The position numbers were made by a program, and so were the translations under genes. 64,000 bases of DNA, from assembly GCF_007856155.1 (NCBI RefSeq), contig NZ_CP042266.1, positions 1,736,001 through 1,800,000 of the forward strand. Direction: 5' to 3'. Shown here one piece after another: positions 23,740 through 32,183 of this stretch (positions are counted from its first letter, which is position 1; each line of letters starts with the position of its first letter). Below the pieces are notes generated by a model. The model searched no databases. It was not told the DNA's origin and saw nothing but the letters and a program-made list of their open reading frames with translations. Origin of the DNA: Streptomyces qinzhouensis. Lineage in GTDB: Bacteria; Actinomycetota; Actinomycetes; Streptomycetales; Streptomycetaceae.

Positions 23740-24894
23740 CTACAGGAGTTCGCGGAGTTTCGAGGACAGCAGGTCCCAGCGCCATTTCTCCTCGACCCAT
23801 CGGCGGCCCCGCTCGCCCATGCGCCGCCGCAGCTCCGGGTCCTGGAGCAGCGTCACGATCCGGTCGGCGGACTCCGCCACCGCCGCCTCGTCGGTGCCGC
23901 CGCGCACCACCCAGCCGGTCTCCCCGTCCAGTACGGCGTCGGGCGCACCGCCCGAATCGCCCGCGACGACCGGGAGTCCGGTCGCGGACGCCTCCAGGTA
24001 GACGATGCCGAGCCCCTCGACGTCCAGCCCGCCGCGCCGGGTGCGGCACGGCATGGCGAAGACGTCGCCCGCGCCGTAGTGCGCGGGCAGTTGGGCCCAG
24101 GGCACGGTGCCCGTGAAGCGTACGGACTCGGCGACGCCGGTGTTCTCGGCCAGTCGCCGCAGGTCGTTCTCGTAGGGTCCGCCGCCGACGATCAGCAGGA
24201 CGGCGTCGGGGACCCGTGCGAGGATCCGGGGCAGCGCGCGGATCAGGGTGTCCTGGCCCTTGCGCGGGACCAGCCGGGAGACGCAGACGACGACGGGCCG
24301 GTCCGTGAGGCCGAGCCGTTCGCGTACGGCCGCACCGCCCGAGCCGGGGTGGAAGGTCTTCTCGTCGACGCCGGGCGGGAGCTGGACCATCCGCGCGGCG
24401 GCCGCGGGGCTGAGCGCGGCGGCGATCCGGGAGCGGGTGTACTCGCCGAGATAGGTGATCGTGTCGGTGCCTTCGCCGATCCGGCGCAGCAACTGCCGGG
24501 AGCCGGGCAGCTGTGCCCAGCCCGCTTCATGGCCGTGGGAGGTGGCGACGATCCGCCGGGCGCCGGCCTTGCGCAGGGCCGGGCCCATCAGCCCGAGGGG
24601 AGCGGCCGCGCCGAACCAGACCGAGGTGCAGCCGTGTTCCCGCAGCAGGGCGCCGGCCCGGGCGGTGACGCGGGGGGTGGGCAGCAGCATGGTCGTACGG
24701 TCCCGTACGACGGTGAACGGCTGTTCGGCGTCGAAGGCGGCGGTCGCCTCGGCGCCTTCGTGGCCCCGCTTCCAGGTGGAGGCGTAGACGACGAGCTGTT
24801 CGGGGTCCAGCCGCAGGGCCATATTGTGCAGAAACGCCTGGATGCCACCGGGCCGCGGCGGGAAGTCGTTGGTCACGATCAGGGTCTTGTGCAT
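23740..24894 (-). CDS. pimB: GT4 mannosyltransferase, PimB-like
   Basis: 384 residues, GT-B fold family 4. N-terminal TLIVTNDFPPRPGGIQ, TSHGHEAGWAQLPG, the central VCVSRLVPRKGQDTLI, IVGGGPYENDL, and the nucleotide-sugar Glu motif EGLGIVYLEASATGLPVVAGDSGG. Actinobacterial PimB' transfers the second mannose to phosphatidylinositol monomannoside; sequence pattern and a neighbouring membrane glycosyltransferase fit this. ATG 24894 codes MHKTLIVTND. Divergent from the GT87-like gene at 25070. Confidence 0.85.
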   Translation of the reverse strand: MHKTLIVTNDFPPRPGGIQAFLHNMALRLDPEQLVVYASTWKRGHEGAEATAAFDAEQPFTVVRDRTTMLLPTPRVTARAGALLREHGCTSVWFGAAAPLGLMGPALRKAGARRIVATSHGHEAGWAQLPGSRQLLRRIGEGTDTITYLGEYTRSRIAAALSPAAAARMVQLPPGVDEKTFHPGSGGAAVRERLGLTDRPVVVCVSRLVPRKGQDTLIRALPRILARVPDAVLLIVGGGPYENDLRRLAENTGVAESVRFTGTVPWAQLPAHYGAGDVFAMPCRTRRGGLDVEGLGIVYLEASATGLPVVAGDSGGAPDAVLDGETGWVVRGGTDEAAVAESADRIVTLLQDPELRRRMGERGRRWVEEKWRWDLLSSKLRELL

Positions 24895-25069
24895 CGTGGG
24901 CCGACAGTACCAATCGGCTCCGTCGCTCCCCCGGTACACCCGCCCCGGCACACCCGGCCTGCGGCCCTTCGGCCCTGCCTCAGGGTCGGGCGTGCCGGGC
25001 CGCTGCATCATGTGCGGGGTACGGCCGCCACCGGAGCCGGCGCGGCATCTGCCGGGAGAAGGGGCGGCC

Positions 25070-26401
25070 ATGACCGACGGGCAGCGCGAGGGCACCGGAA
25101 CAGGCACCGGAACCGGCACCGGGCAGGGCTTCGGGCGGCGGACCGTGGGCCCCGTCGCCGCCGGGTGGCTGCTGACCCGGGCGGTTCTGCTGCTGTGCGT
25201 GTTCGGGGTGGTGACCGTCCCCGGCCCGGACGTCACCTCGGACGTGTCGGTGATCTATCGAGGCTGGTACGAGGTGCTGCGCACCGGCGCGTTCCCGCTG
25301 TCCGACGTGACCTGGCAGTATCCACCGGCCGCGGCACTCGCGATCCTCTCGCCCGCCGTGCTGCCGTTTCTCGACTACGCCACCGCCTTCTTCGTACTCG
25401 CGCTGCTGTGCGACGCGGTGGTGCTGGTCCTGCTGCTGGGCGCGGCCCGCCGTGCGGGGCGTTCGGTGCGGGGGGTGTGGGTGTGGGTGGCGGGGGTGCC
25501 GCTGCTGGGCCCGACGGCGTACGCCCGCTACGACCTCATGGTCACGGCGGTCGCCGTCGCGGCGCTGCTGGCGGGGGTGCGGCGGCCCCGGTTGATGGGT
25601 GCTCTGGTGGCGCTGGGCGCGCTGGTGAAGGTGTGGCCGGTGCTGCTGCTGACGGGGGTGGACCGGGCCCGGGTGTGGTGGGCGGCGGCGGTGACGGCCG
25701 CGGCGGTGCTCGTCGCGTCGCTCGCCGTTCCGGGCGCCTTCGGTTTTCTGGGCCATCAGCGGGACCGGGGCACGGAGGTGGAGTCGCTGGGGGCGCTGGT
25801 GTTCCACGTCTGGCGGCTGCTGGGCGACTGGGACGGGCAGGTGCTGCTGAACTACGGCTCGCTGGAGTTCCTCGGGCCGTACGTCCCGCTGGTCTCCCGG
25901 GCCGCTCTGGTGCTGGCCGCGGCGGCGCTGGCCTGGCTGGTGCTGTGGCGGCTGCGCGCCGCGGCGGCCGGCGCCCCGGGGCCGGAGGGTGCCGGACCCG
26001 GCGTCGTGGCGGATGCCGCGTTCACGGCCGTGCTGCTGTTCACCGTCACGAGCCGGGTGATCAGCCCCCAGTATCTGCTGTGGCTGGTCGGCCTGGCGGC
26101 GGTCTGTCTGCTGCACCGTCCGGCGCGGATGGCGCTGCCCGCCGTTCTGGTGCTCGTGGCCACCGCGGTGACCGTGGTGGAGTTCCCGCTCCTCTTCGAT
26201 CAGGTGGTGACGAGCCGTCCGGCGGGGGTGGCGCTGATCCTGGTCCGCAACGCCCTGCTGGTGGCCGCCGCGCTGACGGCCTGCCGCGGGCTGTGGCGGG
26301 CTGTTGCGGGCGGCGGCCCCCGTCCGGTGGACGCCGGGCCGTACCCGGTGGCCGGGTCTACGCCAGCCGGTCCCGCAGATAGTCGCGCCAGCGCACGGTG
26401 A
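25070..26401 (+). CDS. Polytopic membrane glycosyltransferase (GT87-like)
   Basis: 443 residues with about ten to eleven membrane helices. The first extracytoplasmic loop carries GPDVTSDVSVIYRGWYEVLRTG and a WQYPPAAALAIL segment, as in polyprenyl-phosphomannose-dependent GT-C enzymes of family 87. Probably uses a lipid-linked mannose donor on the outer face; acceptor unknown. N-terminus has a Gly-Thr repeat (TGTGTGTGTG). ATG 25070 follows GGGAGAAGGGGCGGCC. The last 44 bases overlap the 3' end of the convergent gene at 26358. Confidence 0.8.
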   Translation: MTDGQREGTGTGTGTGTGQGFGRRTVGPVAAGWLLTRAVLLLCVFGVVTVPGPDVTSDVSVIYRGWYEVLRTGAFPLSDVTWQYPPAAALAILSPAVLPFLDYATAFFVLALLCDAVVLVLLLGAARRAGRSVRGVWVWVAGVPLLGPTAYARYDLMVTAVAVAALLAGVRRPRLMGALVALGALVKVWPVLLLTGVDRARVWWAAAVTAAAVLVASLAVPGAFGFLGHQRDRGTEVESLGALVFHVWRLLGDWDGQVLLNYGSLEFLGPYVPLVSRAALVLAAAALAWLVLWRLRAAAAGAPGPEGAGPGVVADAAFTAVLLFTVTSRVISPQYLLWLVGLAAVCLLHRPARMALPAVLVLVATAVTVVEFPLLFDQVVTSRPAGVALILVRNALLVAAALTACRGLWRAVAGGGPRPVDAGPYPVAGSTPAGPADSRASAR

Positions 26402-27626
26402 AGTCCTCGGGGCCGATGCCGAGCAGCTGGTGCATGGCCTTGGTGACGGCGGCGGTCCGGTCGCCGCCCGCGCCGACCTGCCGGTAGAACCGTACGAGGG
26501 TGTCCTCGCCCCATCGGGCGGCGATCAGTTCGCAGGCCAGCCAGCCGCCCTCGTAGGCGCGGGCCAGGGTCGACTGGTCGCCGCCGAAGGAGAAGTCGTG
26601 GTCGGCGGGGAGAACGGCCGGAAGTTCGCCCTGCTGGACGGCGCGCTGGAGCTCGGGGGCGTTCTGGCCGGTGGTCCGGGGGGTCCCCCGGTAGGCGACC
26701 CAGTCGGCGAAGCCCTCGGACAGCCACATCGGGGTGGCCGCTGAGGTCGCGCTGCGGGTGGCGACATGGGTGGTCTCATGGGCGAGGACCACACTCCGGC
26801 CGACGTCGCCGAGGCTGTCGTACGCGACGGGGTTCACGATCACCCGGTCGGCGGGGACGGCGGCCGAGGTCCCGGTCTCGCCGGTCGTCACGGCCGCGAT
26901 GCCCCGGTAGGCGGCCGGGGGCGTGCCCAGCAGTCCGCCCATCGCCTCCACCGACCCCGGCACCATGATCACCACGCGTCCGGGCCATGGAGCCCGCCAG
27001 GCCCGGGAGACGGCGGGCACCGCACGGTCCACCGCGTCCGCCAGGGCCCGCAGCCGGTCCATGGGCCGGTCGACGGCGAGGATCAGCGAGCTGCGGCCCC
27101 GGACGACGGTGACGGCGCCCTGCTGCCAGAGCTGTTCGGCGGCGCCCTCGCCGGGCCGGTCCGCGGTGATGAACCAGCGGCTGTCGCGCAGACCCAGTTC
27201 GATCCGGCGGGGGACGACGACGGGCGCGGTGTCGTAGCCGCGGACCCGGTAGCCGAGTTCGGCCTCCGCGTACACCTTGTTCCCGTCCCGCCGTACCGTG
27301 CCGAGCCGGTAGGCCCAGGAGCCGATGGGCACGTTCCCCAGATTGCGGAACAGTTTGCGTTCCGCGGTCCGCAGTTCGTTCTGTTCGGCGGCGATGACGG
27401 CCAGATAGGCCTGCTCGTCCCGGTTGAGCAGGGCGGCCGCCCGGGCGTTGAGGGTCTCCTGCACGGAGTCGACGGTATGTCCGGACGCCCGTGGGTCCGC
27501 GCCGCAGCCCGTCGCTCCGCCCAGCAGGACGAGAGCGAGGCCCAGGGCCCGCCGCCGCCCCGGCCGTTGGTTCTGTTCGCTCGGCCGGTCCTCGGGGGTC
27601 CGGTCCGGCCTTCCTTGCGCCGCCAC
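26358..27626 (-). CDS. Lipoprotein with gluzincin-type metallopeptidase domain
   Basis: 422 residues. N-terminal signal with a lipobox-like GGATGCG places it on the outer membrane face. The C-terminal half carries VVLAHETTHVATR (HExxH form HETTH) and 18 residues later WLSEGFADWVAY, the Glu of a gluzincin/MA-type zinc site; both metal ligand groups are intact. An N-terminal half of ~190 residues is alpha/beta without known domain. GTG 27626 is assigned by the signal position; no clear ribosome site. 3' end overlaps the GT87 gene. Peptide substrate unknown. Confidence 0.8.
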   Translation of the reverse strand: MAAQGRPDRTPEDRPSEQNQRPGRRRALGLALVLLGGATGCGADPRASGHTVDSVQETLNARAAALLNRDEQAYLAVIAAEQNELRTAERKLFRNLGNVPIGSWAYRLGTVRRDGNKVYAEAELGYRVRGYDTAPVVVPRRIELGLRDSRWFITADRPGEGAAEQLWQQGAVTVVRGRSSLILAVDRPMDRLRALADAVDRAVPAVSRAWRAPWPGRVVIMVPGSVEAMGGLLGTPPAAYRGIAAVTTGETGTSAAVPADRVIVNPVAYDSLGDVGRSVVLAHETTHVATRSATSAATPMWLSEGFADWVAYRGTPRTTGQNAPELQRAVQQGELPAVLPADHDFSFGGDQSTLARAYEGGWLACELIAARWGEDTLVRFYRQVGAGGDRTAAVTKAMHQLLGIGPEDFTVRWRDYLRDRLA

Positions 27627-27667
27627 CCGGCTGATCGTACGGAACGCGCGGCGCGACGGCCGGATGT

Positions 27668-28702
27668 TCAGACGCGGGTGACCGAAGAGACGGGCATCAT
27701 GCCGACCGGGTCGTAGCGGACGGCCGCGCCGGGGTAGGGCGCGTGGACGACCTGCCCGTTGCCGACGTACATGCCGATGTGGCTGGCGTCGTTGCGGTAG
27801 GTGACGAGGTCGCCGGGGCGGGCCTGGGAGAGCGGTACCCGCTGTCCGGCGTACCGCTGGGCCTGGGAGGTACGGGGCAGTCCGACGCCCGCCTGGGCGT
27901 AGGACCACTGGGTGAGGCCGGAACAGTCGAAGCCGGCGGGGCCGTTGGCGCCCCAGATGTAGGGCCGGCCCACGGCGCTGCGGGCCGCGTCGACGGCGGC
28001 GGCGGCCCGGGCGGAGGGCGCGGCCTCGCCGCCGAGGGCGGAGAGCGGGCCGCGGGCGGAGCGGGAGGCCCGGGCGTAGGGGTCGCGGGCACCGGGCGGG
28101 AGGTGGTTCAGCACCCTGCGGGCCGCGGCGAGTTTCTGTTCGACGGAGCGTTTGTGGCGGGCGACGGCGGCCCGGGAGCGCTCCAGTTCGGCGAGGTCGC
28201 GGACGGCCTCGGCGCGCTGCTGGGCCAGTTCGCGCTGGGCATGCAGATAGGCGTTGAGGGTGCCCGCCTGCCGGGCGGCGATCCGGTCGAGTACTTCGGC
28301 CCGGCGCAGGAAGGTGTCGGGGTCGGAGGAGAGCAGCAGCATCAGGGCGGGGTCGGTGCCGCCGAAGCGGTACTGGGCGCCCGCGACCGCGCCGAGGGCG
28401 CCGCGCATCCGGTTGACCCGCTCCTGGCCGCGGGCCAGGGCGTCCTGGGCGGCCCTGGTCCGCTCTCGCAGCTTCCCGGCCCGTTCGTCGGCCAGGTTGA
28501 AGTCCTCGGTCGCCCGCTCGGCGTCCGCCAGCAGCCGGTCGACCCCGGCCCGGGCGGCCTGTGGGGTCGCGGGTTCGCCCGGGGCGGCGCCCGCCGGGAC
28601 GGCACCGAGCGCGGCGGCCGTGGCCGCGGCCGCCGCGGAGAGGACGGTGAGCCGGGCACCGTGGGTGGGGCCGGGCTGTGAGGGCCGTCGATGGGACGCC
28701 AC
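27668..28702 (-). CDS. NlpC/P60 peptidoglycan endopeptidase (downstream paralogue)
   Basis: 344 residues, secreted: signal peptide with AVPAGAAPG cleavage region, a long coiled-coil (residues ~45-190), and a C-terminal NlpC/P60 domain with catalytic Cys in GFDCSGLTQWSY, His in ASHIGMYVG and the third residue in VVHAPYPG. Cuts the D-Glu/meso-DAP type bond by family analogy (RipA-like). GTG 28702 follows AAGGAG. It has exactly the same length as the paralogue at 28916 and follows it with a 213-base gap that holds possible promoter TTGACC near 28820; tandem duplication is evident. Confidence 0.93.
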   Translation of the reverse strand: MASHRRPSQPGPTHGARLTVLSAAAAATAAALGAVPAGAAPGEPATPQAARAGVDRLLADAERATEDFNLADERAGKLRERTRAAQDALARGQERVNRMRGALGAVAGAQYRFGGTDPALMLLLSSDPDTFLRRAEVLDRIAARQAGTLNAYLHAQRELAQQRAEAVRDLAELERSRAAVARHKRSVEQKLAAARRVLNHLPPGARDPYARASRSARGPLSALGGEAAPSARAAAAVDAARSAVGRPYIWGANGPAGFDCSGLTQWSYAQAGVGLPRTSQAQRYAGQRVPLSQARPGDLVTYRNDASHIGMYVGNGQVVHAPYPGAAVRYDPVGMMPVSSVTRV

Positions 28703-28915
28703 GGGAGCGCGCTCCTTCCGCGTACGGGGATTCGTGCGCGGCAGACAGTAGCCGGGCGATCACCCCGCGGGCATGGGCGGTCCGGGGGGATACGGCGGCG
28801 CCCCGCCGGGAGACCACAGGTCAACGGCGGGGCGCGGGGTCAGTACGGGGGGCGGAGATTCGCCCGATCGGGCGGTATGCCCGGGTGTGGCGCGGGAACG
28901 CGCCGGCGGTGGGCG

Positions 28916-29950
28916 TCAGCCGACCCGGACGCCGAACTGGAACGGCATGTTGTTCATGGACTCGTACCGCACGACGGTGCCGGAGCGCGGCGAGTGGAGG
29001 ACCTGGCCGTTGCCCGCGTAGAGACCGACGTGGTGCAGATCGCCGTAGAAGATCACCAGGTCGCCCGGCTTGAGGTCGCTCTGCTTGTAGATCCTGGTAC
29101 CGGCGTTGGCCTGGTCCTGGGACATCCGCGGGAGCTTGATGCCGGCCTGCGCGTAGGACCAGGAGGTGAAGCCGGAGCAGTCGAAGGAGTTGGGGCCGGT
29201 GCCGCCCCAGAGATACGGCTTGCCGATCTTGCTCTGTCCGGCGGCGAAGGCGGCCGCCGCGGCGCTCGACCCGGGCAGGGTCTTGCCGAGGTCGGGGCGG
29301 GCGTTGGCGGAGGCCCGGTTGGCGCGGGTCTCCTCCTTCTTGATCTCGGCCCGCTGCTGGGCGGTGAGGGTGTTCAGCAGCTTCTGCGCGTCGCCCAGTT
29401 TGGTCTGTACCTCGCGCTTCTTGGCGCCGAGCTGCTTACGGGTCTCGGCCAGGTCAGTGAGCTTGCCCTGGGCCTCCTTGCGCTGCTGCGCGAGATCGCG
29501 CCGCTTCTCCTGCATCTGGTCGATGGCATCGCTGTGCCGGCTGCCGAGCTGGTCGAGCGCGGACGCCTGGTCGAGATAGGTGTCCGGGTCGGAGGAGAGG
29601 AAGAGCTGGAGCGCCGGGTCGATACCGCCGGAGCGGTACTGGGCGGCGGCGACCGTCCCGAGGTTGTTGCGCAGAGTGTTGAGCTCGTCCTGGCCGCGGG
29701 CGACCCGGTCCTGGAGGGCGTCGACCTGCTTCTGGAGCTTGTCCTGCTTCTCCTTGGCCCCGTTGAACTTCTCGGTGGCCTGCGCGGCCTCCTCGTACAG
29801 CTTGTCGACCTTCGCCTTGACCTCGCTCTTGCTGGGCTGCGGGGCGGCGTTGGCGCTCTGGGAGGTCAGCGCGACGGCGGCCGCGGCGGTCGCGGTGAGA
29901 ACGGTGACACGGGTACGGCCCGGCTGCTTGGCACGACGGTGGGACGCCAC
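28916..29950 (-). CDS. NlpC/P60 peptidoglycan endopeptidase (upstream paralogue)
   Basis: 344 residues: signal peptide ending near SANAAPQ, coiled-coil (about 45-200, rich in Lys/Gln/Glu), then NlpC/P60 domain with Cys in SFDCSGFTSWSY, His in DLHHVGLYAG and VLHSPRSG. GTG 29950 is preceded by AAGGAG at 10 bases. The leader contains a HrdB-like promoter and a ydaO-like structured element ending 24 bases before the start, so expression of this cell-wall hydrolase is probably under riboswitch control, as for other Streptomyces lytic enzymes. Confidence 0.94.
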   Translation of the reverse strand: MASHRRAKQPGRTRVTVLTATAAAAVALTSQSANAAPQPSKSEVKAKVDKLYEEAAQATEKFNGAKEKQDKLQKQVDALQDRVARGQDELNTLRNNLGTVAAAQYRSGGIDPALQLFLSSDPDTYLDQASALDQLGSRHSDAIDQMQEKRRDLAQQRKEAQGKLTDLAETRKQLGAKKREVQTKLGDAQKLLNTLTAQQRAEIKKEETRANRASANARPDLGKTLPGSSAAAAAFAAGQSKIGKPYLWGGTGPNSFDCSGFTSWSYAQAGIKLPRMSQDQANAGTRIYKQSDLKPGDLVIFYGDLHHVGLYAGNGQVLHSPRSGTVVRYESMNNMPFQFGVRVG

Positions 29951-29974
29951 GGAGGCGGGCTCCTTCTCCTCGGC

Positions 29975-30060
29975 ACCGCCTGCCGGAAGGGGATGTACGT
30001 CCCCGGCTTCGCTCCGGCGGCTCCCCCGTGCAACGGCCGTCGGTGGCGGATTCGGCGGTT
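29975..30060 (-). ncRNA. ydaO/yuaA (c-di-AMP) riboswitch-like leader, compact form
   Basis: On the minus strand the leader begins ACCGCC-GAATCCG, continues to ACGGGGGAGCC and ends CCGGCAGGCGGT; the ends pair perfectly (ACCGCC 30059-30054 with GGCGGT 29980-29975). GCCGAAUCCG, GGxGGAxCC and CCGGnAGGC closing the first helix are hallmarks of the c-di-AMP riboswitch. The middle is shorter than in the usual ~120-base members: a GGGGA/TCCCC hairpin stands where the GGGGUGAAUC and CAGCUAAC parts are expected. Location just ahead of an NlpC/P60 gene fits the known actinobacterial regulon. Could be a divergent or degenerate member. Confidence 0.6.
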
Positions 30061-30111
30061 CTTCGCTGCCACCCCGGGTGGGTGATCGACCGTGCGAAGG
30101 TTCGAGGCCCG

Positions 30112-30141
30112 ACCCTAGTGACACTCTTGTGATCAGTTCAA
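30112..30141 (-). promoter_or_regulatory. HrdB-type promoter of the NlpC/P60 gene
   Basis: TTGAAC (30141-30136), 18-base spacer, TAGGGT (30117-30112). Predicted start about 30105 gives a leader of ~155 bases containing the structured element. The stretch 30142-30343 between this promoter and the end of the NYN gene has no further gene. Confidence 0.65.
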
Positions 30142-30343
30142 ATCCTCATCCGAAAAATTCCGGCCGTTCGCGCAATCTTTACCCTCGTCCCACCCTGTGT
30201 CAGGGGTAATTGACCGACCGTCCCGTACCACCGGGCCGCAGAAGGCGCCAAATGGGGCGTGGAGCGGGGAAATCCGGGCGTTCGGCTCCAACCGGGATAC
30301 GCCGCCCCGGATTCGGGACCGCCGCGAGTCCGGGGGCCGGGTC

Positions 30344-31705
30344 TCAGACCCGGGAAAGCCGCTTGAGCAGCAGCAGCGAAGCCACCGGACGGGCCCCGGC
30401 CTTGGCGACGCCGTCGGCGACCTCGCGGTCGGTGGAGACCACGACCAGGGGGCGCCCCGGCGGCTCGGCCCGTACCAACTGGCGGATCAGCTCGTCGGCG
30501 GTGATCCCGGGCTTGGAGAACAGCACCCGCACCCCGCGCGGCGGGGCGAGCAGCACGGGCGCGGCCAGTTCGGCGCCGTCGAAGACACAGGTGATCTCCG
30601 CGCCGGTCTGGGCGGCCAGCACCGAGAGCCCGCCCAGCAGCCGCAGCCGCTGCTTCTCCAGCGGCATCGTCGGATAGCCGGTCTTGGTGACGTTGTAGCC
30701 GTCGACGACCAGATGGACCTGGGGCAGCGCGAGCAGCTGGTCGAGCAGGGCCGGATCCGTCTCCGACAGGGCGCGCGCCGCGATGTCCTTGGGCGACATC
30801 CGTCCGGGCTCCACCGCGTCCACGGTGTCCGCCGGATGGACGGCGGCGGGCGGCAGCGCCAGTTCGCGGCGGAGCCCCTGGGCGGCGTCGAGCACGGTGT
30901 CCAGCAGCAGCCGCAGCCGCATGTCCTCGATGGAGCGTCCCTCGCGGGCGGCCCGGCGCCCGGCCTCGGCGCTCGCCTCGGCCTCCCCGAGCCGGGCCTT
31001 GAGCCGGCGGGTCTCGCTCTCGGCGGCCGATACCTGGGCCGCCGCCTCGGCCCGTGCCGCGTCCAGCTCGGTGCCCGCGCGGCGCAGCGCGGCCTCACCG
31101 CGTTTGATATCGCTCTCGGCGCTGCGCAGCTTCCGACGAAGCGATTCCGCTTCCTTCCGGGCCGTCTCCAGCTCCAGCCGCAGCCGCTCGGTCTCGCTGC
31201 GGGTCAGGGTCCGGGCCTCGGTCAGCTCGTCCCGGAGCCGCTCCAGCTCCAGCCGCCCGGCCTCGTCGGCGCGCTCGGCGTCCGCCCGCTGGGCCTCCTC
31301 GCCCGCGGCGGCCACCAGCTTCACCCATCCGGTGGGCCGCACGATGTACGCGGCGGCGGCCACGTCCAGCGGATCGGCGGCGGCCGGCGGGGCGCCCGCG
31401 GCCAGCGCGGTGCAGAGTTCGGGCTGTGCGGTGGTGATCCGGTCGCCGATGCGCTGCCGGAAGACGGGGTCGCTTTCGAGGGCGGCCGCCATCGCGTTGC
31501 CCGCGAGCCGGGCGCGCCGGGAGGGGGTGAAGCGGGCGTACTGCCGGAGCTGGGCGGGCAGCTCCGCCACGGTCAGCCCGCCGAAGGCGTCGGCGACCAG
31601 TGCCACGACCCTGCGCCGGACGCCTTCCGGCAACGGCCGGTCGAGCGCCTCCGCGGCGTCACCGGCCGGCCCGGCCGGTTGGGCGCCGCTCTCAGGCTGC
31701 TCCAC
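30344..31705 (-). CDS. NYN-domain (PIN-like) RNA-processing protein with coiled coil
   Basis: 453 residues in three parts: an N-terminal helical domain (~1-135), a long charged coiled-coil (~140-250, Glu/Arg/Ala heptads), and a C-terminal NYN/YacP-like domain (LVVDGYNVTKTGYP, ITCVFDGAEL, VVVSTDREVADG) with the conserved Asp residues of PIN-like nucleases. YacP/Rae1 homologues are ribosome-associated mRNA endonucleases, so RNA cleavage is likely; the large N-terminal extension is actinobacterial. GTG 31705. It lies 46 bases after the zinc-ribbon gene and may share its transcript. Confidence 0.82.
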   Translation of the reverse strand: MEQPESGAQPAGPAGDAAEALDRPLPEGVRRRVVALVADAFGGLTVAELPAQLRQYARFTPSRRARLAGNAMAAALESDPVFRQRIGDRITTAQPELCTALAAGAPPAAADPLDVAAAAYIVRPTGWVKLVAAAGEEAQRADAERADEAGRLELERLRDELTEARTLTRSETERLRLELETARKEAESLRRKLRSAESDIKRGEAALRRAGTELDAARAEAAAQVSAAESETRRLKARLGEAEASAEAGRRAAREGRSIEDMRLRLLLDTVLDAAQGLRRELALPPAAVHPADTVDAVEPGRMSPKDIAARALSETDPALLDQLLALPQVHLVVDGYNVTKTGYPTMPLEKQRLRLLGGLSVLAAQTGAEITCVFDGAELAAPVLLAPPRGVRVLFSKPGITADELIRQLVRAEPPGRPLVVVSTDREVADGVAKAGARPVASLLLLKRLSRV

Positions 31706-31751
31706 AATCCGTCACCCCACTACCCGTCAACCGAGACCCGGCAGCCTCCCC

Positions 31752-31994
31752 TCAGGAGGTCGCGCCGGGCCTGTCCACCAGCTCGATCTGATCCACGGCG
31801 TTGCACCAGCGGCAGCGCACGGAGTCGATGGTCTCACTGAGCACCTCCCGCTCCTCGACGGCGGGCTCTCCGGCCAGGTCCAGATGGACGTACTCCACGA
31901 CCTTGGAGGAGCGGGTCACATCGAAGCGGGTCAGATTGCCGCAGAGCGTGCAGCGCCAGCGGGTGTCGGCCGTCGGCGTGGGCACCGTCGTCAT
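31752..31994 (-). CDS. Small zinc-ribbon protein
   Basis: 80 residues with two CxxC pairs (RCTLCGN and RCRWCNA) spaced ~44 apart, predicting one zinc ribbon. Segment FDVTRSSKVVEYVHLDLAGEP lies between. ATG 31994 (MTTVPTPTADTRW) is chosen over an in-frame ATG at 32027; the ribosome site GGACGGAA is weak. Function unknown. Divergent from the rhomboid gene; the gap has no other feature. Confidence 0.75.
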   Translation of the reverse strand: MTTVPTPTADTRWRCTLCGNLTRFDVTRSSKVVEYVHLDLAGEPAVEEREVLSETIDSVRCRWCNAVDQIELVDRPGATS

Positions 31995-32183
31995 CGTTCC
32001 GTCCGTCCTGTTCGTCACGGGTTGCATCCGGTCTGATCCTTGCGGTTCGTGCGGTTGGTCCGGTCACCGCGGTGCGCCGTCGAACTGCGGGTGTACTGCC
32101 CGTAACTCTATGGCCTCGCGGGGGTGCGGTGACACGGCGAGGCACCCTGCACCGATTGCATCCCTTACGCCATTATTTGCCCC

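Noticed and set aside
23496..24116. Frame starting in the gap after fadD
   Set aside because: Pro/Arg-rich sequence without recognisable domain; it runs antisense into the PimB gene. The gap is left as non-coding.
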